A stretch of DNA of 64,000 nucleotides from JAJFUI01 sp039698035 (GTDB taxonomy: Bacteria; Planctomycetota; Planctomycetia; Pirellulales; Thermoguttaceae): assembly GCA_039698035.1 (NCBI GenBank), contig JBDKSW010000007.1, positions 130,694 to 194,693 on the forward strand. Reading direction: 5' to 3'. Shown here one piece after another: positions 53,974 to 62,471 of the stretch. Position 1 is the stretch's first letter, and every line of letters starts with the position of its first letter. The notes under the pieces are model-generated. The model saw only the letters and a program-made list of their open reading frames with translations, had not been told where the DNA came from and made no database searches. Position numbers and translations under genes: made by a program.

Positions 53974-56900
53974 TCACGAGCAGCCCATGCTATTGCCGCA
54001 GTTGTGGCAGAGGTAGCAGTTGCCATTGCGGACCGTGATGGCGCCACAGTTGTCGCAACTGGGGGCGTCGGTCTGAAACGAGGCGAACTGTTCGCTGCGG
54101 GTGGCAAACGAGAGGCCCGGCTCGGCGACGGCCGTTCTTGCCGCATTGCTGGTGGCGGCCTTCACGACGGCCGTGCTGGGCACACCGAAAGCAGCGTTGG
54201 GCAGTCCCGTGGCGCCCTTCGGGGCGGCGGATATCACGGTCGTGGCGGGCAAGCCAGTCGCGGCGCCCATGGGCGCGGCAACGCTCTTCTTGGCATGGCC
54301 GTTGCCGTTCGCGGATTGGGGCTTGTTGGCCGATCCGTTGGCGCCGTTTGGCCCGCCAACCGTCGTGGCGGCGGGCTGAGGATGCGGTTCGGCATCGCCA
54401 GGCCCGGCAGATTCGCTCGGCGCGGGCGGCAACAGCTTGCTGGCCTCGCGGAAGCCGGGCAGGAACGTGATGCCCAGCCAGCGGAAGATGTAGTCGACAA
54501 GACTCTTGGCGATGCGGATGTCGGGGTTCTTTGTGTTGCCCCAGGGCTCGAACCGCGTGTGAGAGAACTTGTTGACGTAGACCTCAAGCGGAACGCCGTA
54601 CTGGAGGCTCATCGAGACGGCCGTGCCGAAGCAATCCATCAGACCGCCGATCGTGCTGCCTTCCTTGGCCATCGTGATGAACAGCTCGCCGGGGCGGCCG
54701 TCGGGATAGAGGCCGACGGTGATATAGCCCTCGTGGCCCGAGATATTGAACTTGTGGGTGATCGAAGCCCGCGTGTCGGGCAGCCGCTCGCGTCGCGGGG
54801 CGGCCAACACCTTTTCGGCCGCTTTGTCGGCCTTCTGCTTGGTCGAGAGCGGCTGAATTTCCTTCGAGCCGTCGCGGTAAATGGCCAGGGCCTTGATGCC
54901 CAGCCGCCAGCCTTCCATATAGGCGTCGGCGACGTCCTCGGGGGTGCTGTCCTTCGGCATGTTGACCGTTTTCGAGATGGCGCCCGAGATAAACGGCTGC
55001 GCGGCGGCCATCATCTGGATGTGGGCACGCCACGAGATCGACCGGCGGCCATTCCGCGGCGGGAAGGCGCAGTCGAACACGGGCAGGTGCTCGGGCTTCA
55101 GGCCCGGCGCCCCCTCGATCGTGTCCTGCTGGTCGATATGCGCGATGATGGCCTCGATCTGCGGCTCGTCGTAGCCAAGCGTGCGGAGGCCGAACGGCAC
55201 GGACTGGTTGACGATCTTCAGCGTGCCGCCGCCGGCCAATTGCTTGTATTTCACCAGCGCGATGTCGGGCTCGATGCCCGTCGTGTCGCAATCCATCATG
55301 AAGCTGATCGTGCCGGTCGGGGCGAGCACGGTCGCCTGGGCGTTGCGGAAGCCGTGCCGCCGGCCGTGCGTCAGAACCTTGTCCCAGAGGATGCGCGCGG
55401 CGTCTTGGAGATACTTGGGGCAGTGCTTGATCTGATCGACCTTCTCCCAGTGCATCTCCATGACGTGGAGCATCGGCTCGCGGTTCTTATCGTAATCCTC
55501 GAACGGCCCAACGACGGCGGCCAGCTCGCTGCTCGCAAGATAGGCCGCTCCGTGCAGTAACGCGGTGATCACGCCGCAAAGTCCGCGGGCTTCGTCGGAG
55601 TCGTACGGCAGACCGGCCGTCATGATGAGGCTGCCCAGGTTCGAGTAGCCGAGACCGATCGGGCGGAACCGATGGCTGTTGGCCGCGATCCGCTTGGTCG
55701 GATAGCTGCCGTGGTCGACCAGAATTTCCTGGGCGATGAACATCAGCCGGCAGGCCGATTGGAATCGCTCGGCGTCGAACGTGCCGTCCTCGCGGCGGAA
55801 CTTCATCAGGTTGATGCTCGCCAGATTGCAGGCCGAGTCATCGACGAACATATACTCGCTGCACGGGTTGCTGGCGTTGATGCGGCCAGAGTTCGGACAT
55901 GTGTGCCAGCGGTTGATCGTCGTATCGTACTGCACGCCTGGATCGCCGCAGCTCCAGGTCGAGGCCGAAATGCGGTTGAACATCTCGCGAGCCGAATAGC
56001 TGGGGCCAGCCACCTCGGGCTTGGTAACCCAGTGGGTTGTCCACGGCCGATCGGTCTCGACGCACCGCATGAAATCGTCGCTCAGGCGGACCGACAGGTT
56101 GGCGTTCTGGAACAGGACGGTGTCGTAGGCCTCTTGCGGATCATAGCCCTGCTCGACCAGCGTGCGGACCTTTTTCTCCTCGCGATTTTTGCACTCGACG
56201 AACTCCATGACGTCGGGGTGCCAGTCCTTGATCGACTGCATCTTGGCCGCACGGCGGGTCTTGCCGCCCGACTTCACGACGGCTGCGATCTGGTCGTAGA
56301 CACGCATGAAGGAGAGCGGGCCGGACGGACGGCCGCCGCCCGAAAGCTTCTCGCGCTGCGATCGCAGCGTGGAAATGTCGGTGCCCGTGCCCGACCCAAA
56401 CTTGAAGAGCATGGCCTCGCTGCGGGCCAACTCCATGATGTCTTCCATGTTGTCGGCCACGCTCTGAATGAAGCAGGCCGAGGCTTGCGGATATTCGTAG
56501 GGGTTTTGGGGCTGGATGGCCGCGTTCTGCGCAGCATCCCAGTGCCAGTTGCACATCGCGCCCTTGATGCCGTACTGATGGAACAGTCCGACGTTGAACC
56601 AGACAGGCGAGTTGAACGATGCGTGCTGATGGAGGAGCAACCAGCAGAGCTCGCGGTAGAATCGCTCGCCGTCGGCCTTGGTGGCGAAGTAGCCGTCGGC
56701 GGCGCCCCAGTCGGCGATGGTCCGGGCAACGCGGTGGACGAGTTGGCGGACGCCCTTCTCGCGTTCACCCGTGCCAACCTCGCCGTAGAAATACTTGGCC
56801 GCCACGACGTTCGTGGCCAATTGGCTCCAGGAAGTGGGAACCTCGCAGTCGTTCTGCTCGAAGACGACGCCGCCCCCGTCGGATTTGATTGCGGCCGCAC

Positions 56901-57057
56901 GCCGGTCCCATTCGACCGTGGTGAACGGGTCCGTGCGATCGTCGGGACAGAAGACCAATGGAATGCTAAGTCCCTGGGTCACATGGCTCGCCGCCTTAAC
57001 AGGCTGGGAGTCGGCCGCCATCAGCGCAGCATGGGCCTTTTGTTCGAGCTTCTCCAT
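53974..57057 (-). CDS. nrdJ: vitamin B12-dependent (class II) ribonucleoside-diphosphate reductase
   Basis: A 1027-residue class II RNR that reduces ribonucleotides to deoxyribonucleotides with adenosylcobalamin, without needing or being harmed by oxygen. Recognisable segments are FGSGTGTDISTLRS, SGGGRPSGPLSF, GGKTRRAAKMQ, NPCSEYMFVDDSACNLASINL and GTISFMMDCDTTGIEPDIALV. The C-terminus has paired cysteines (CDNCGAITV, CYLCHNCG). Between the catalytic part and this tail lies an Ala/Gly/Asn/Pro-rich linker of about 110 residues (880-990). No ATP-cone is seen at the N-terminus. AAGGA lies eight bases before the ATG. An NrdR-box pair covers its promoter. Confidence 0.95.
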   Translation of the reverse strand: MEKLEQKAHAALMAADSQPVKAASHVTQGLSIPLVFCPDDRTDPFTTVEWDRRAAAIKSDGGGVVFEQNDCEVPTSWSQLATNVVAAKYFYGEVGTGEREKGVRQLVHRVARTIADWGAADGYFATKADGERFYRELCWLLLHQHASFNSPVWFNVGLFHQYGIKGAMCNWHWDAAQNAAIQPQNPYEYPQASACFIQSVADNMEDIMELARSEAMLFKFGSGTGTDISTLRSQREKLSGGGRPSGPLSFMRVYDQIAAVVKSGGKTRRAAKMQSIKDWHPDVMEFVECKNREEKKVRTLVEQGYDPQEAYDTVLFQNANLSVRLSDDFMRCVETDRPWTTHWVTKPEVAGPSYSAREMFNRISASTWSCGDPGVQYDTTINRWHTCPNSGRINASNPCSEYMFVDDSACNLASINLMKFRREDGTFDAERFQSACRLMFIAQEILVDHGSYPTKRIAANSHRFRPIGLGYSNLGSLIMTAGLPYDSDEARGLCGVITALLHGAAYLASSELAAVVGPFEDYDKNREPMLHVMEMHWEKVDQIKHCPKYLQDAARILWDKVLTHGRRHGFRNAQATVLAPTGTISFMMDCDTTGIEPDIALVKYKQLAGGGTLKIVNQSVPFGLRTLGYDEPQIEAIIAHIDQQDTIEGAPGLKPEHLPVFDCAFPPRNGRRSISWRAHIQMMAAAQPFISGAISKTVNMPKDSTPEDVADAYMEGWRLGIKALAIYRDGSKEIQPLSTKQKADKAAEKVLAAPRRERLPDTRASITHKFNISGHEGYITVGLYPDGRPGELFITMAKEGSTIGGLMDCFGTAVSMSLQYGVPLEVYVNKFSHTRFEPWGNTKNPDIRIAKSLVDYIFRWLGITFLPGFREASKLLPPAPSESAGPGDAEPHPQPAATTVGGPNGANGSANKPQSANGNGHAKKSVAAPMGAATGLPATTVISAAPKGATGLPNAAFGVPSTAVVKAATSNAARTAVAEPGLSFATRSEQFASFQTDAPSCDNCGAITVRNGNCYLCHNCGNSMGCS

Positions 57058-57102
57058 GACGAGGTTCCTTATTCCATTAGGCGGCTATACCGGGCATCCA
57101 TC

Positions 57103-57118
57103 CCACTATATATTGTAT
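57103..57118. promoter_or_regulatory. NrdR box 1, over the nrdJ -10 element
   Basis: CCACTATATATTGTAT. The core CTATATATTG matches the NrdR consensus CwAtATaTwG at every base. It covers the minus-strand TACAAT (57117-57112). NrdR represses ribonucleotide reductase genes when dATP is high. Confidence 0.65.
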
Positions 57119-57140
57119 GGTGCAGCTCAAGCGAATACAA
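57112..57140 (-). promoter_or_regulatory. candidate sigma-70 promoter of nrdJ
   Basis: On the minus strand TTGTAT (57140-57135), 17 bases, then TACAAT (57117-57112). The transcript would start near 57105, about 48 bases before the nrdJ ATG. Confidence 0.55.
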
Positions 57141-57150
57141 CATACAGTCG
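57135..57150. promoter_or_regulatory. NrdR box 2, over the nrdJ -35 element
   Basis: ATACAACATACAGTCG. The core CAACATACAG matches the consensus at eight of ten positions. It starts 32 bases from box 1, that is about three helical turns, the usual NrdR spacing, and covers the -35 of the nrdJ promoter. Confidence 0.55.
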
Positions 57151-57153
57151 AGA

Positions 57154-57445
57154 ATGGACAAGTTTAACGATTTCTCGGAAGAGGTCAACCAGTCCGAGAA
57201 AAGTCGTCTTAAGGCCGTGCTGGAAGCAGGGTTGCGCGCGATCTAGCCCTTCGGCGGTATTGCCGGAGCGGGCTGGCAGAAAGTTCAAAATGCCTTATTT
57301 TCCCGTGTTTTGGAAGTTTTGCCGCTGATGCGCCTGACCGTCGGCACGGCGGCTTTTACAGCCGAGAATTTCGTGGGCTCGATGCGCGTCGCCAAGACGG
57401 CTGAAGCCGCGTCATGACGCCCGCCACACGGAACGGAGACACACT
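57154..57445. other. rest of the nrdJ upstream intergenic region
   Basis: No credible gene. A 30-codon frame at 57154-57246 on the plus strand (MDKFNDFSEEV...) has no ribosome site. I see no cobalamin-riboswitch B12 box on the minus strand despite the B12-dependent enzyme. Confidence 0.4.
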
Positions 57446-59488
57446 TTACCGGGTGGCTGCTGTGCGGTCAGAGATGCCGCCGTAGAGTGGAAGCCAGCGG
57501 TAGTAGACCTCCAAACAGAGAGTGGAGAGGGCCGTGGTAAAGACGCGCCCGCCGTAGCCCCCCCAGAGGTCATCCGTGTTCCAGGAACCGGCCAGGGGGC
57601 CGCGCTTCACCTGCCGGCTGACCACGGTCGCCTGAATGGCGTCGTTCCATCGCTGCCAGTGCACACCCTGCAACTGATACATGGCAAGCGTTGCGTAGTA
57701 CCAATAATAGACGTTGCTTTGGCCGTCGCCAGGAAGCTCGCCCAGCAGAAAGTCGCCCGCTTCGTTGCAGGCGGGATGCTCGCGCGGCAGGCCAAGGAAC
57801 TGCCAGCAGACGAGCGCCTCGGCCGACATGGAACGGGTTGCCTGTTCGCCCGGGCGATAGGAGGCGTGGCCTCCGAACTTGCCTGACGAGACGCTTCGCA
57901 GATAACGGACGATGCCTTGCCGGGTGGTGTCCGGGATTGGAATGCCAGCCAGCTCGGCGCTTTTGAGCGACATCAGTTGCCAGCCCAGTTGGCTGGTGTC
58001 GCCCGCATCGCCCGGCTTGTAGCGCCAGCCGCCGCCGATCCGGTCCTGAGCCGCGACGCTGTAGGCAATTGCGCGGCGCACACAGGCGCGGAGTCGGCTG
58101 TCGTGCGTCATGCCATAGGCCTCGCTGACGGCGCAGGCGGCGATGGCGTGGCTGTACATGAACTCGAATGTGGCCGCATGGCCCGCCAGATTGCCGTCAG
58201 AGGCCTGAATGCGGATCAGGTACTCGAGGCCTCGGCGTACATCGTCCTGGTAGGGGCCCTCGACGTGCGTATGGCCGGCGGCGAGAAACGCAAGGAGCGC
58301 GAGGCCCGTCACGGCCGAGTCGGCTTTGCTGCCGGCGCTCTGGCGGGCGCGACCGAGGACGTTGGCTTCCTTGCCGGCGCCGTGGACGCGCGGGTCCCAT
58401 CGGCCGTCGGCTGCCTGATTGTCGGCGAGCCATTTGAGGGCCGCTTTGACGGCCGTCTCGGTCTCGGCCGTGCCGCCACGACTCTGGGCTACCTGTGCTT
58501 TGTTCGGCGCGACGCGCAGGCGGTAGGCGTCCGGCAACGTGGCATCGGACGCTGGTACTGGGCCCGTGGCCAAGCGGCTCGGTGAGCGCGAGGCGAGCTC
58601 GAGCGGCGACGTCTGGGCGTTGGTCGCCGAACGGGATGGATCGGCGTTGCGGCCAATCGGGTCGGACGGTTTGATCACGATGACCGACAGGGCAGGCTCC
58701 GCAGTTTTTTGCTGAGTGGATCGCCAGTCGGGGCCGGCATCATTTGGATTGTCCAGTTGCGGCAGGGCTTCCGGCGGTTGAAGCAGGGCCAGCGGCAGGT
58801 CGTCGGACAAAGGCCGCACGGGCTGGACCGTGGGATCGGCAGCCAAACGTTCTGGGGCCGCGGGCAGCGCAGTGGGCTCAGGTTCCCGACGCTGGGCACG
58901 CGGAGCCTCGATGGCCGGCGGTGGGACCTCCGAAGCCATCGCGCTGGCGGCCTTGGGCGTTGCTCGCGGCAGCAACGGCTTGGCGTCGGCGACGGCCAGA
59001 TCGCGGAGCGGCAGCTCGCCGGCCAGTTTTGGCGGCTCGGCCCGGACGACGCGACTCGGCTCGGGCTTCGGGGCGGCCTTCGCGCGTTCCAGTTCGGGTG
59101 CCTTTGGGGAGGCTGGTGTCTCACCTGGCAGGACTAACCAGGGTTGCTCGTCCGAGGGCGTTTTTGTGTCCGCGCGATGTTGCGCCAGCAGGGGGCTTTG
59201 GTCGGCGCCTGAAACGCCTGGCATGTCGCCAATGGCCACGTGCATCACCGAGGCCGATGGCGCCCGTGGCGTAACCATCTGGATCGTGGCGGCGTAGGTG
59301 GCCAGCAGCAGGTGCGCCAACAGCGACAAGGCCATGCACTTGCGCAGCGGCTTGTATTGGCCCCAACGCGTATAGAGCAACACGGCCAGGCCGGCGGTGA
59401 ACAGGGCCAGCCCGAGCCAGAACATGGCCAGCTCCGGTTGGAGACTGGCAATGAATTCCAGCAATCGGTTGAGACGCGGGATGCTCAT
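57446..59488 (-). CDS. membrane-anchored toroid protein with TonB-like anchor (second copy)
   Basis: A 680-residue paralogue of the 11204 protein. The N-terminus has two helices (about 20-40 and 51-70); the second, LSLLAHLLLATYAATIQ, contains Ser55-x3-His59 as in TonB. A Pro/Ala-rich linker (about 75-310) follows. The C-terminal toroid (about 335-665) has prenyltransferase/squalene-cyclase repeats: LKWLADNQAADGRWDP, LEYLIRIQASDGNL and YSVAAQDRIGGGWRY. It ends like the first copy (GGRVFTTALSTLCLEVYYRWLPLYGG). The stop of exbD lies two bases upstream, so the genes are coupled. The two proteins probably belong to the same unrecognised class. Confidence 0.82.
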   Translation of the reverse strand: MSIPRLNRLLEFIASLQPELAMFWLGLALFTAGLAVLLYTRWGQYKPLRKCMALSLLAHLLLATYAATIQMVTPRAPSASVMHVAIGDMPGVSGADQSPLLAQHRADTKTPSDEQPWLVLPGETPASPKAPELERAKAAPKPEPSRVVRAEPPKLAGELPLRDLAVADAKPLLPRATPKAASAMASEVPPPAIEAPRAQRREPEPTALPAAPERLAADPTVQPVRPLSDDLPLALLQPPEALPQLDNPNDAGPDWRSTQQKTAEPALSVIVIKPSDPIGRNADPSRSATNAQTSPLELASRSPSRLATGPVPASDATLPDAYRLRVAPNKAQVAQSRGGTAETETAVKAALKWLADNQAADGRWDPRVHGAGKEANVLGRARQSAGSKADSAVTGLALLAFLAAGHTHVEGPYQDDVRRGLEYLIRIQASDGNLAGHAATFEFMYSHAIAACAVSEAYGMTHDSRLRACVRRAIAYSVAAQDRIGGGWRYKPGDAGDTSQLGWQLMSLKSAELAGIPIPDTTRQGIVRYLRSVSSGKFGGHASYRPGEQATRSMSAEALVCWQFLGLPREHPACNEAGDFLLGELPGDGQSNVYYWYYATLAMYQLQGVHWQRWNDAIQATVVSRQVKRGPLAGSWNTDDLWGGYGGRVFTTALSTLCLEVYYRWLPLYGGISDRTAATR

Positions 59489-59490
59489 GC

Positions 59491-59910
59491 CTATCGCCTC
59501 ATGGGCATCGAGCGAACGGTGATGCCGAGGTCATGGATGCCAGCCTGCTTGCATGCGGTCAGGACGGCGGCAACGCTCTGGAACTCGCCGTGCGCGTCGC
59601 CTCGCACCAGGACGCCCAGGTCACTGTACTGCCGGCGGGCGGCGGCAAGCCGCGTCGTAAGCTGATCGAGCGTGACGGTGCTTCGGTCGAGCGTGATTGT
59701 GCCATCGCGGTAGACGTTGACTTCCTTGCGAGCGGGAGCGGCGCTCAGGGCCCCGCGATCGACCACTTCCGGCACACGCAGGCCGATCTTTCGTTCCTCG
59801 TCGATGAATCGCGTGCCCAGCATGAAGAAGATGATCAGCAGGAACATGACGTCGAGCATGGCCGTCAGGTTCAAGGTGGGTTCTTCGTCAAGATGGGTTT
59901 TCAGTGGCAT
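59491..59910 (-). CDS. ExbD/TolR family protein (second cluster)
   Basis: A 139-residue ExbD-type protein with one membrane helix, LNLTAMLDVMFLLIIFFML, holding the conserved Asp, and a periplasmic domain ending in AVLTACKQAGIHDLGITV. The ATG at 59910 is chosen because the upstream frame is Pro/Arg-rich and unlike ExbD. It lies 40 bases after ExbB and two bases before the toroid gene. Confidence 0.91.
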   Translation of the reverse strand: MPLKTHLDEEPTLNLTAMLDVMFLLIIFFMLGTRFIDEERKIGLRVPEVVDRGALSAAPARKEVNVYRDGTITLDRSTVTLDQLTTRLAAARRQYSDLGVLVRGDAHGEFQSVAAVLTACKQAGIHDLGITVRSMPMRR

Positions 59911-59950
59911 GGCAAAGCGGGGCGGTCCGGGTTTCGGGGCGAAGGTTCGA

Positions 59951-60871
59951 TCAGGCGGCGGCGGCTCGGCGCGATTTGGATGCGGTCGTTCTCCGGTCCT
60001 GCTGCTCCTCGGCGGCGATGACGTTGACCACTTCTTGGGCAAGGCGGTCGATTTCGACGACGAGGCTATCGACTCGGCTGACGAAAAACACGTAGAGGAT
60101 CGACGCGGGAATGGCGACGGACAGCCCGCCGGCCGTGTTCAGCAGGGCCTTGGCGATGCCACCGGCCAAGGGAGCGGTTCGTCCGACGGCGTCGGCGGTT
60201 GGATCGGCGATGACGTTGAAGGTTTGAATCATGCCGAGCACGGTGCCCATCAAGCCCAGCAGAGGGCCGACGGTAGCGATGCCGTAAAAGACGCGCAGGT
60301 GGCGTCGGAGCCCGTTGGTGGCTCGCTCACCGGCGTCGATCACACCCTGCTCGACCTCGACGCCAGGCCGGCCCCACTTGCGCACGGCCCCGGCAAAGAC
60401 GTGTGCCACGGGGCTGCCGTTCTCCTCGCACAGATCGAGCGCCGTTGAGCGGTCAAGCTGGCCGTCGCGCAATTGCTGAAGGAACCGGGTGACAAATGGC
60501 TTTGGAATCACGCGGCGGCGGCGCAGGTTGACGCAACGCTCGAGCAGGAAGGCCACGAGGAGGAACGAGCAAAGCAGGATGGCCCACATCAGCGGGCCGG
60601 CGTCATCGATGATGCGGCTGATGCTGTTGGTCGGAATGAACGCTTGGGTGTCAGACTCGGGCGTTTCGGTCGGCTGCGGACTCTCGCTCGCTTTTGCGGT
60701 TGCGGCGGCTAACTCGGCGGCGGCGGCCAGCGACGTGGCGCGGAAAGCTGTGCAGCTAACCCAGATCAACATGGCCAGCATGACAAACTGGATCAGCCGC
60801 GGCGTAAGACGACACCCTGGCGCGGCAAGTCGCCGCGACGCTGCAACCCCGGACCGGTTCTGACCGTTCAT
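59951..60871 (-). CDS. MotA/TolQ/ExbB proton channel family protein (second cluster)
   Basis: A 306-residue membrane protein with an N-terminal signal-type helix, an Ala/Glu-rich stretch, a helix (LMWAILLCSFLLVAFLLERC), a loop with Arg-rich motifs, and the ExbB/TolQ core VGPLLGLMGTVLGMIQTF and LLNTAGGLSVAIPASILYVFF. It is the first gene of the second set of three. The ATG at 60871 has GGGAGG nine bases upstream. Compared with the first cluster it lacks a second ExbD and any VWA or helical-repeat partner. Confidence 0.9.
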   Translation of the reverse strand: MNGQNRSGVAASRRLAAPGCRLTPRLIQFVMLAMLIWVSCTAFRATSLAAAAELAAATAKASESPQPTETPESDTQAFIPTNSISRIIDDAGPLMWAILLCSFLLVAFLLERCVNLRRRRVIPKPFVTRFLQQLRDGQLDRSTALDLCEENGSPVAHVFAGAVRKWGRPGVEVEQGVIDAGERATNGLRRHLRVFYGIATVGPLLGLMGTVLGMIQTFNVIADPTADAVGRTAPLAGGIAKALLNTAGGLSVAIPASILYVFFVSRVDSLVVEIDRLAQEVVNVIAAEEQQDRRTTASKSRRAAAA

Positions 60872-61062
60872 GCCTAGCGCCTCCCTGCGCAGCATCGACC
60901 ATGCGAAGAGACAATCCCATTGTCTTCATCGGAAAACTCGGGGTCGCCGGATTAGGCCGTTTCACGGGGCGGCCCGAGGTGGCGAACGCGTTGGACGACG
61001 CATGGCCAATGGCCAAGGCTCCATGATGCGCCGGCACGACGTTGCTGACACGGGCTCGGCCG

Positions 61063-62268
61063 CTAGGCCTGGCCCAAGAAATGCCCCATCAGCCGCCAGC
61101 CCTGGGGGAAAACCAACTCCGAGCGAGCGGCGGTCGGATCATCATAGGTTGTCGCCGCGTCGGCCTTGATCCCGTCTCCCGCCATTGCGAACGGCACGTT
61201 CCCGTGGGCGTGCGTCTTTGTGCGTATCGGTGTCGGATGATCGGGGCAAACCAGAATGCGGTGCGGCCCGTGCTTCGTCAGCGCGTTGTGAAGCGGACCG
61301 ACGATGTGCCGGTCGATTTGTTCGAGCGCCTCGACCTTGGCATCTGTTCGGCCTTCGTGCGAGGCTTCGTCGGTGGCCTCGACATGGACGCAGATCAGGT
61401 CAACGTCGTCGATCGCCGCGACGGCATGCCGGCCTTTCGCCGCGTAGTCCGTGTCCAGATAGCCGGTCGCGCCGGGCACCTGGATGCGCCGCCAGCCGAT
61501 GAGCCGAGCCAGCCCGTGCATCAGATCAACCGCCGCAATGACGGCGCCCTGCTTGCCATAGACCTCGGCGAACGGTCGCAGTCGCGGCGCGCTGCCAAGA
61601 CCCCAGAGCCAGATGTTCGTGACCGGCGGTTTTCCGGCCGCACGTCGGGCGAGGTTGACCGGGTGTTCGGCAAACAACTCGCCGCTGTCGCTCATCAGTC
61701 GCGTCAGCAGATCGCAGCCCGGCCCTCGCGGATAGTCATCGAGCACCGGCTGACCCGTGAGATCGTGCGGAGGCGTGCCGCGTGTGTCGGGCGAGAACGG
61801 GGCCGGTCGGCCCTCGCCCCGATAAATCAGCAGATTTCGATAGCTGACGCCCGGGTGAAACTGCAAACGGTCGTCGCCGAGTTTTTCCTGCGCGGCGGCC
61901 AGCAGCGCGGCCCCTTCGGCCGAGGAAACGTGGCCGGCGGTGAAGTCTTTCATCACGCCGTCCTCGACGGTCACCAGGTTGCAGCGGATGGCCCAATCGT
62001 CCGGGCCAAGCTCGATGCCCTGGGCCGCCGCCTCCAAGGCCGCGCGACCGGTGAAGTATTGCATCGGGTCGTACCCCAACAGGCTCAGGTTGGCTACGTC
62101 GGAACCTGGCGGAAAAGCGGCCGGCGTGTGGTTGGCCGCTCCAACGACTCCGGCCTTGGCGATGGCGTCCATTGCCGGCACGTTGGCTGCCTGGAGCGGT
62201 GTTCTGCCGCCCAAGGATTCTTGCGGCTCGTCGGCACAACCATCGGGAATAATCAGTGCGTATTTCAT
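61063..62268 (-). CDS. apgM: cofactor-independent phosphoglycerate mutase, archaeal type
   Basis: A 401-residue alkaline-phosphatase-superfamily enzyme that interconverts 3- and 2-phosphoglycerate. Key segments are IIPDGCADEP (metal ligand Asp), GSDVANLSLLGYDP with the phosphorylated Ser, VHVEATDEASHEG and CPDHPTPI. Length and motif order fit the archaeal/aPGAM group rather than the bacterial GpmI, which is about 510 residues. The ATG at 62268 has no clear ribosome site. It is on the same strand as the methyltransferase upstream but 203 bases away. Confidence 0.92.
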   Translation of the reverse strand: MKYALIIPDGCADEPQESLGGRTPLQAANVPAMDAIAKAGVVGAANHTPAAFPPGSDVANLSLLGYDPMQYFTGRAALEAAAQGIELGPDDWAIRCNLVTVEDGVMKDFTAGHVSSAEGAALLAAAQEKLGDDRLQFHPGVSYRNLLIYRGEGRPAPFSPDTRGTPPHDLTGQPVLDDYPRGPGCDLLTRLMSDSGELFAEHPVNLARRAAGKPPVTNIWLWGLGSAPRLRPFAEVYGKQGAVIAAVDLMHGLARLIGWRRIQVPGATGYLDTDYAAKGRHAVAAIDDVDLICVHVEATDEASHEGRTDAKVEALEQIDRHIVGPLHNALTKHGPHRILVCPDHPTPIRTKTHAHGNVPFAMAGDGIKADAATTYDDPTAARSELVFPQGWRLMGHFLGQA

Positions 62269-62471
62269 GGAAGCTGGACGCGGCTAGGTGTGTTTGTTTT
62301 CTCGTTCGGAGAGGTCGGGGCGGCGAGAGCGGCGTTCAACCGAACAACAGTCATACGGTTGGACCGAACGGCCGCCACCCAAGCTCCCGTTCACAAGGGG
62401 GGGCTTGAAAAAATAGGGACGGACTGACACTTATTCCACTCAATATCGGCTTTTGGTTTCGGGTCGCCCGG

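Noticed and set aside
57154..57246. Small 30-codon gene on the plus strand
   Set aside because: No ribosome site and no recognisable family; it lies next to the NrdR boxes and promoter of a minus-strand gene.
57154..57445. Cobalamin riboswitch before nrdJ
   Set aside because: No B12-box sequence was found on the minus strand.
62408..62434. AAAAAATAGGGACGGACTGA tract, a possible remnant of a transposon-associated repeat
   Set aside because: Only one short copy is present, with no inverted partner or transposase nearby.
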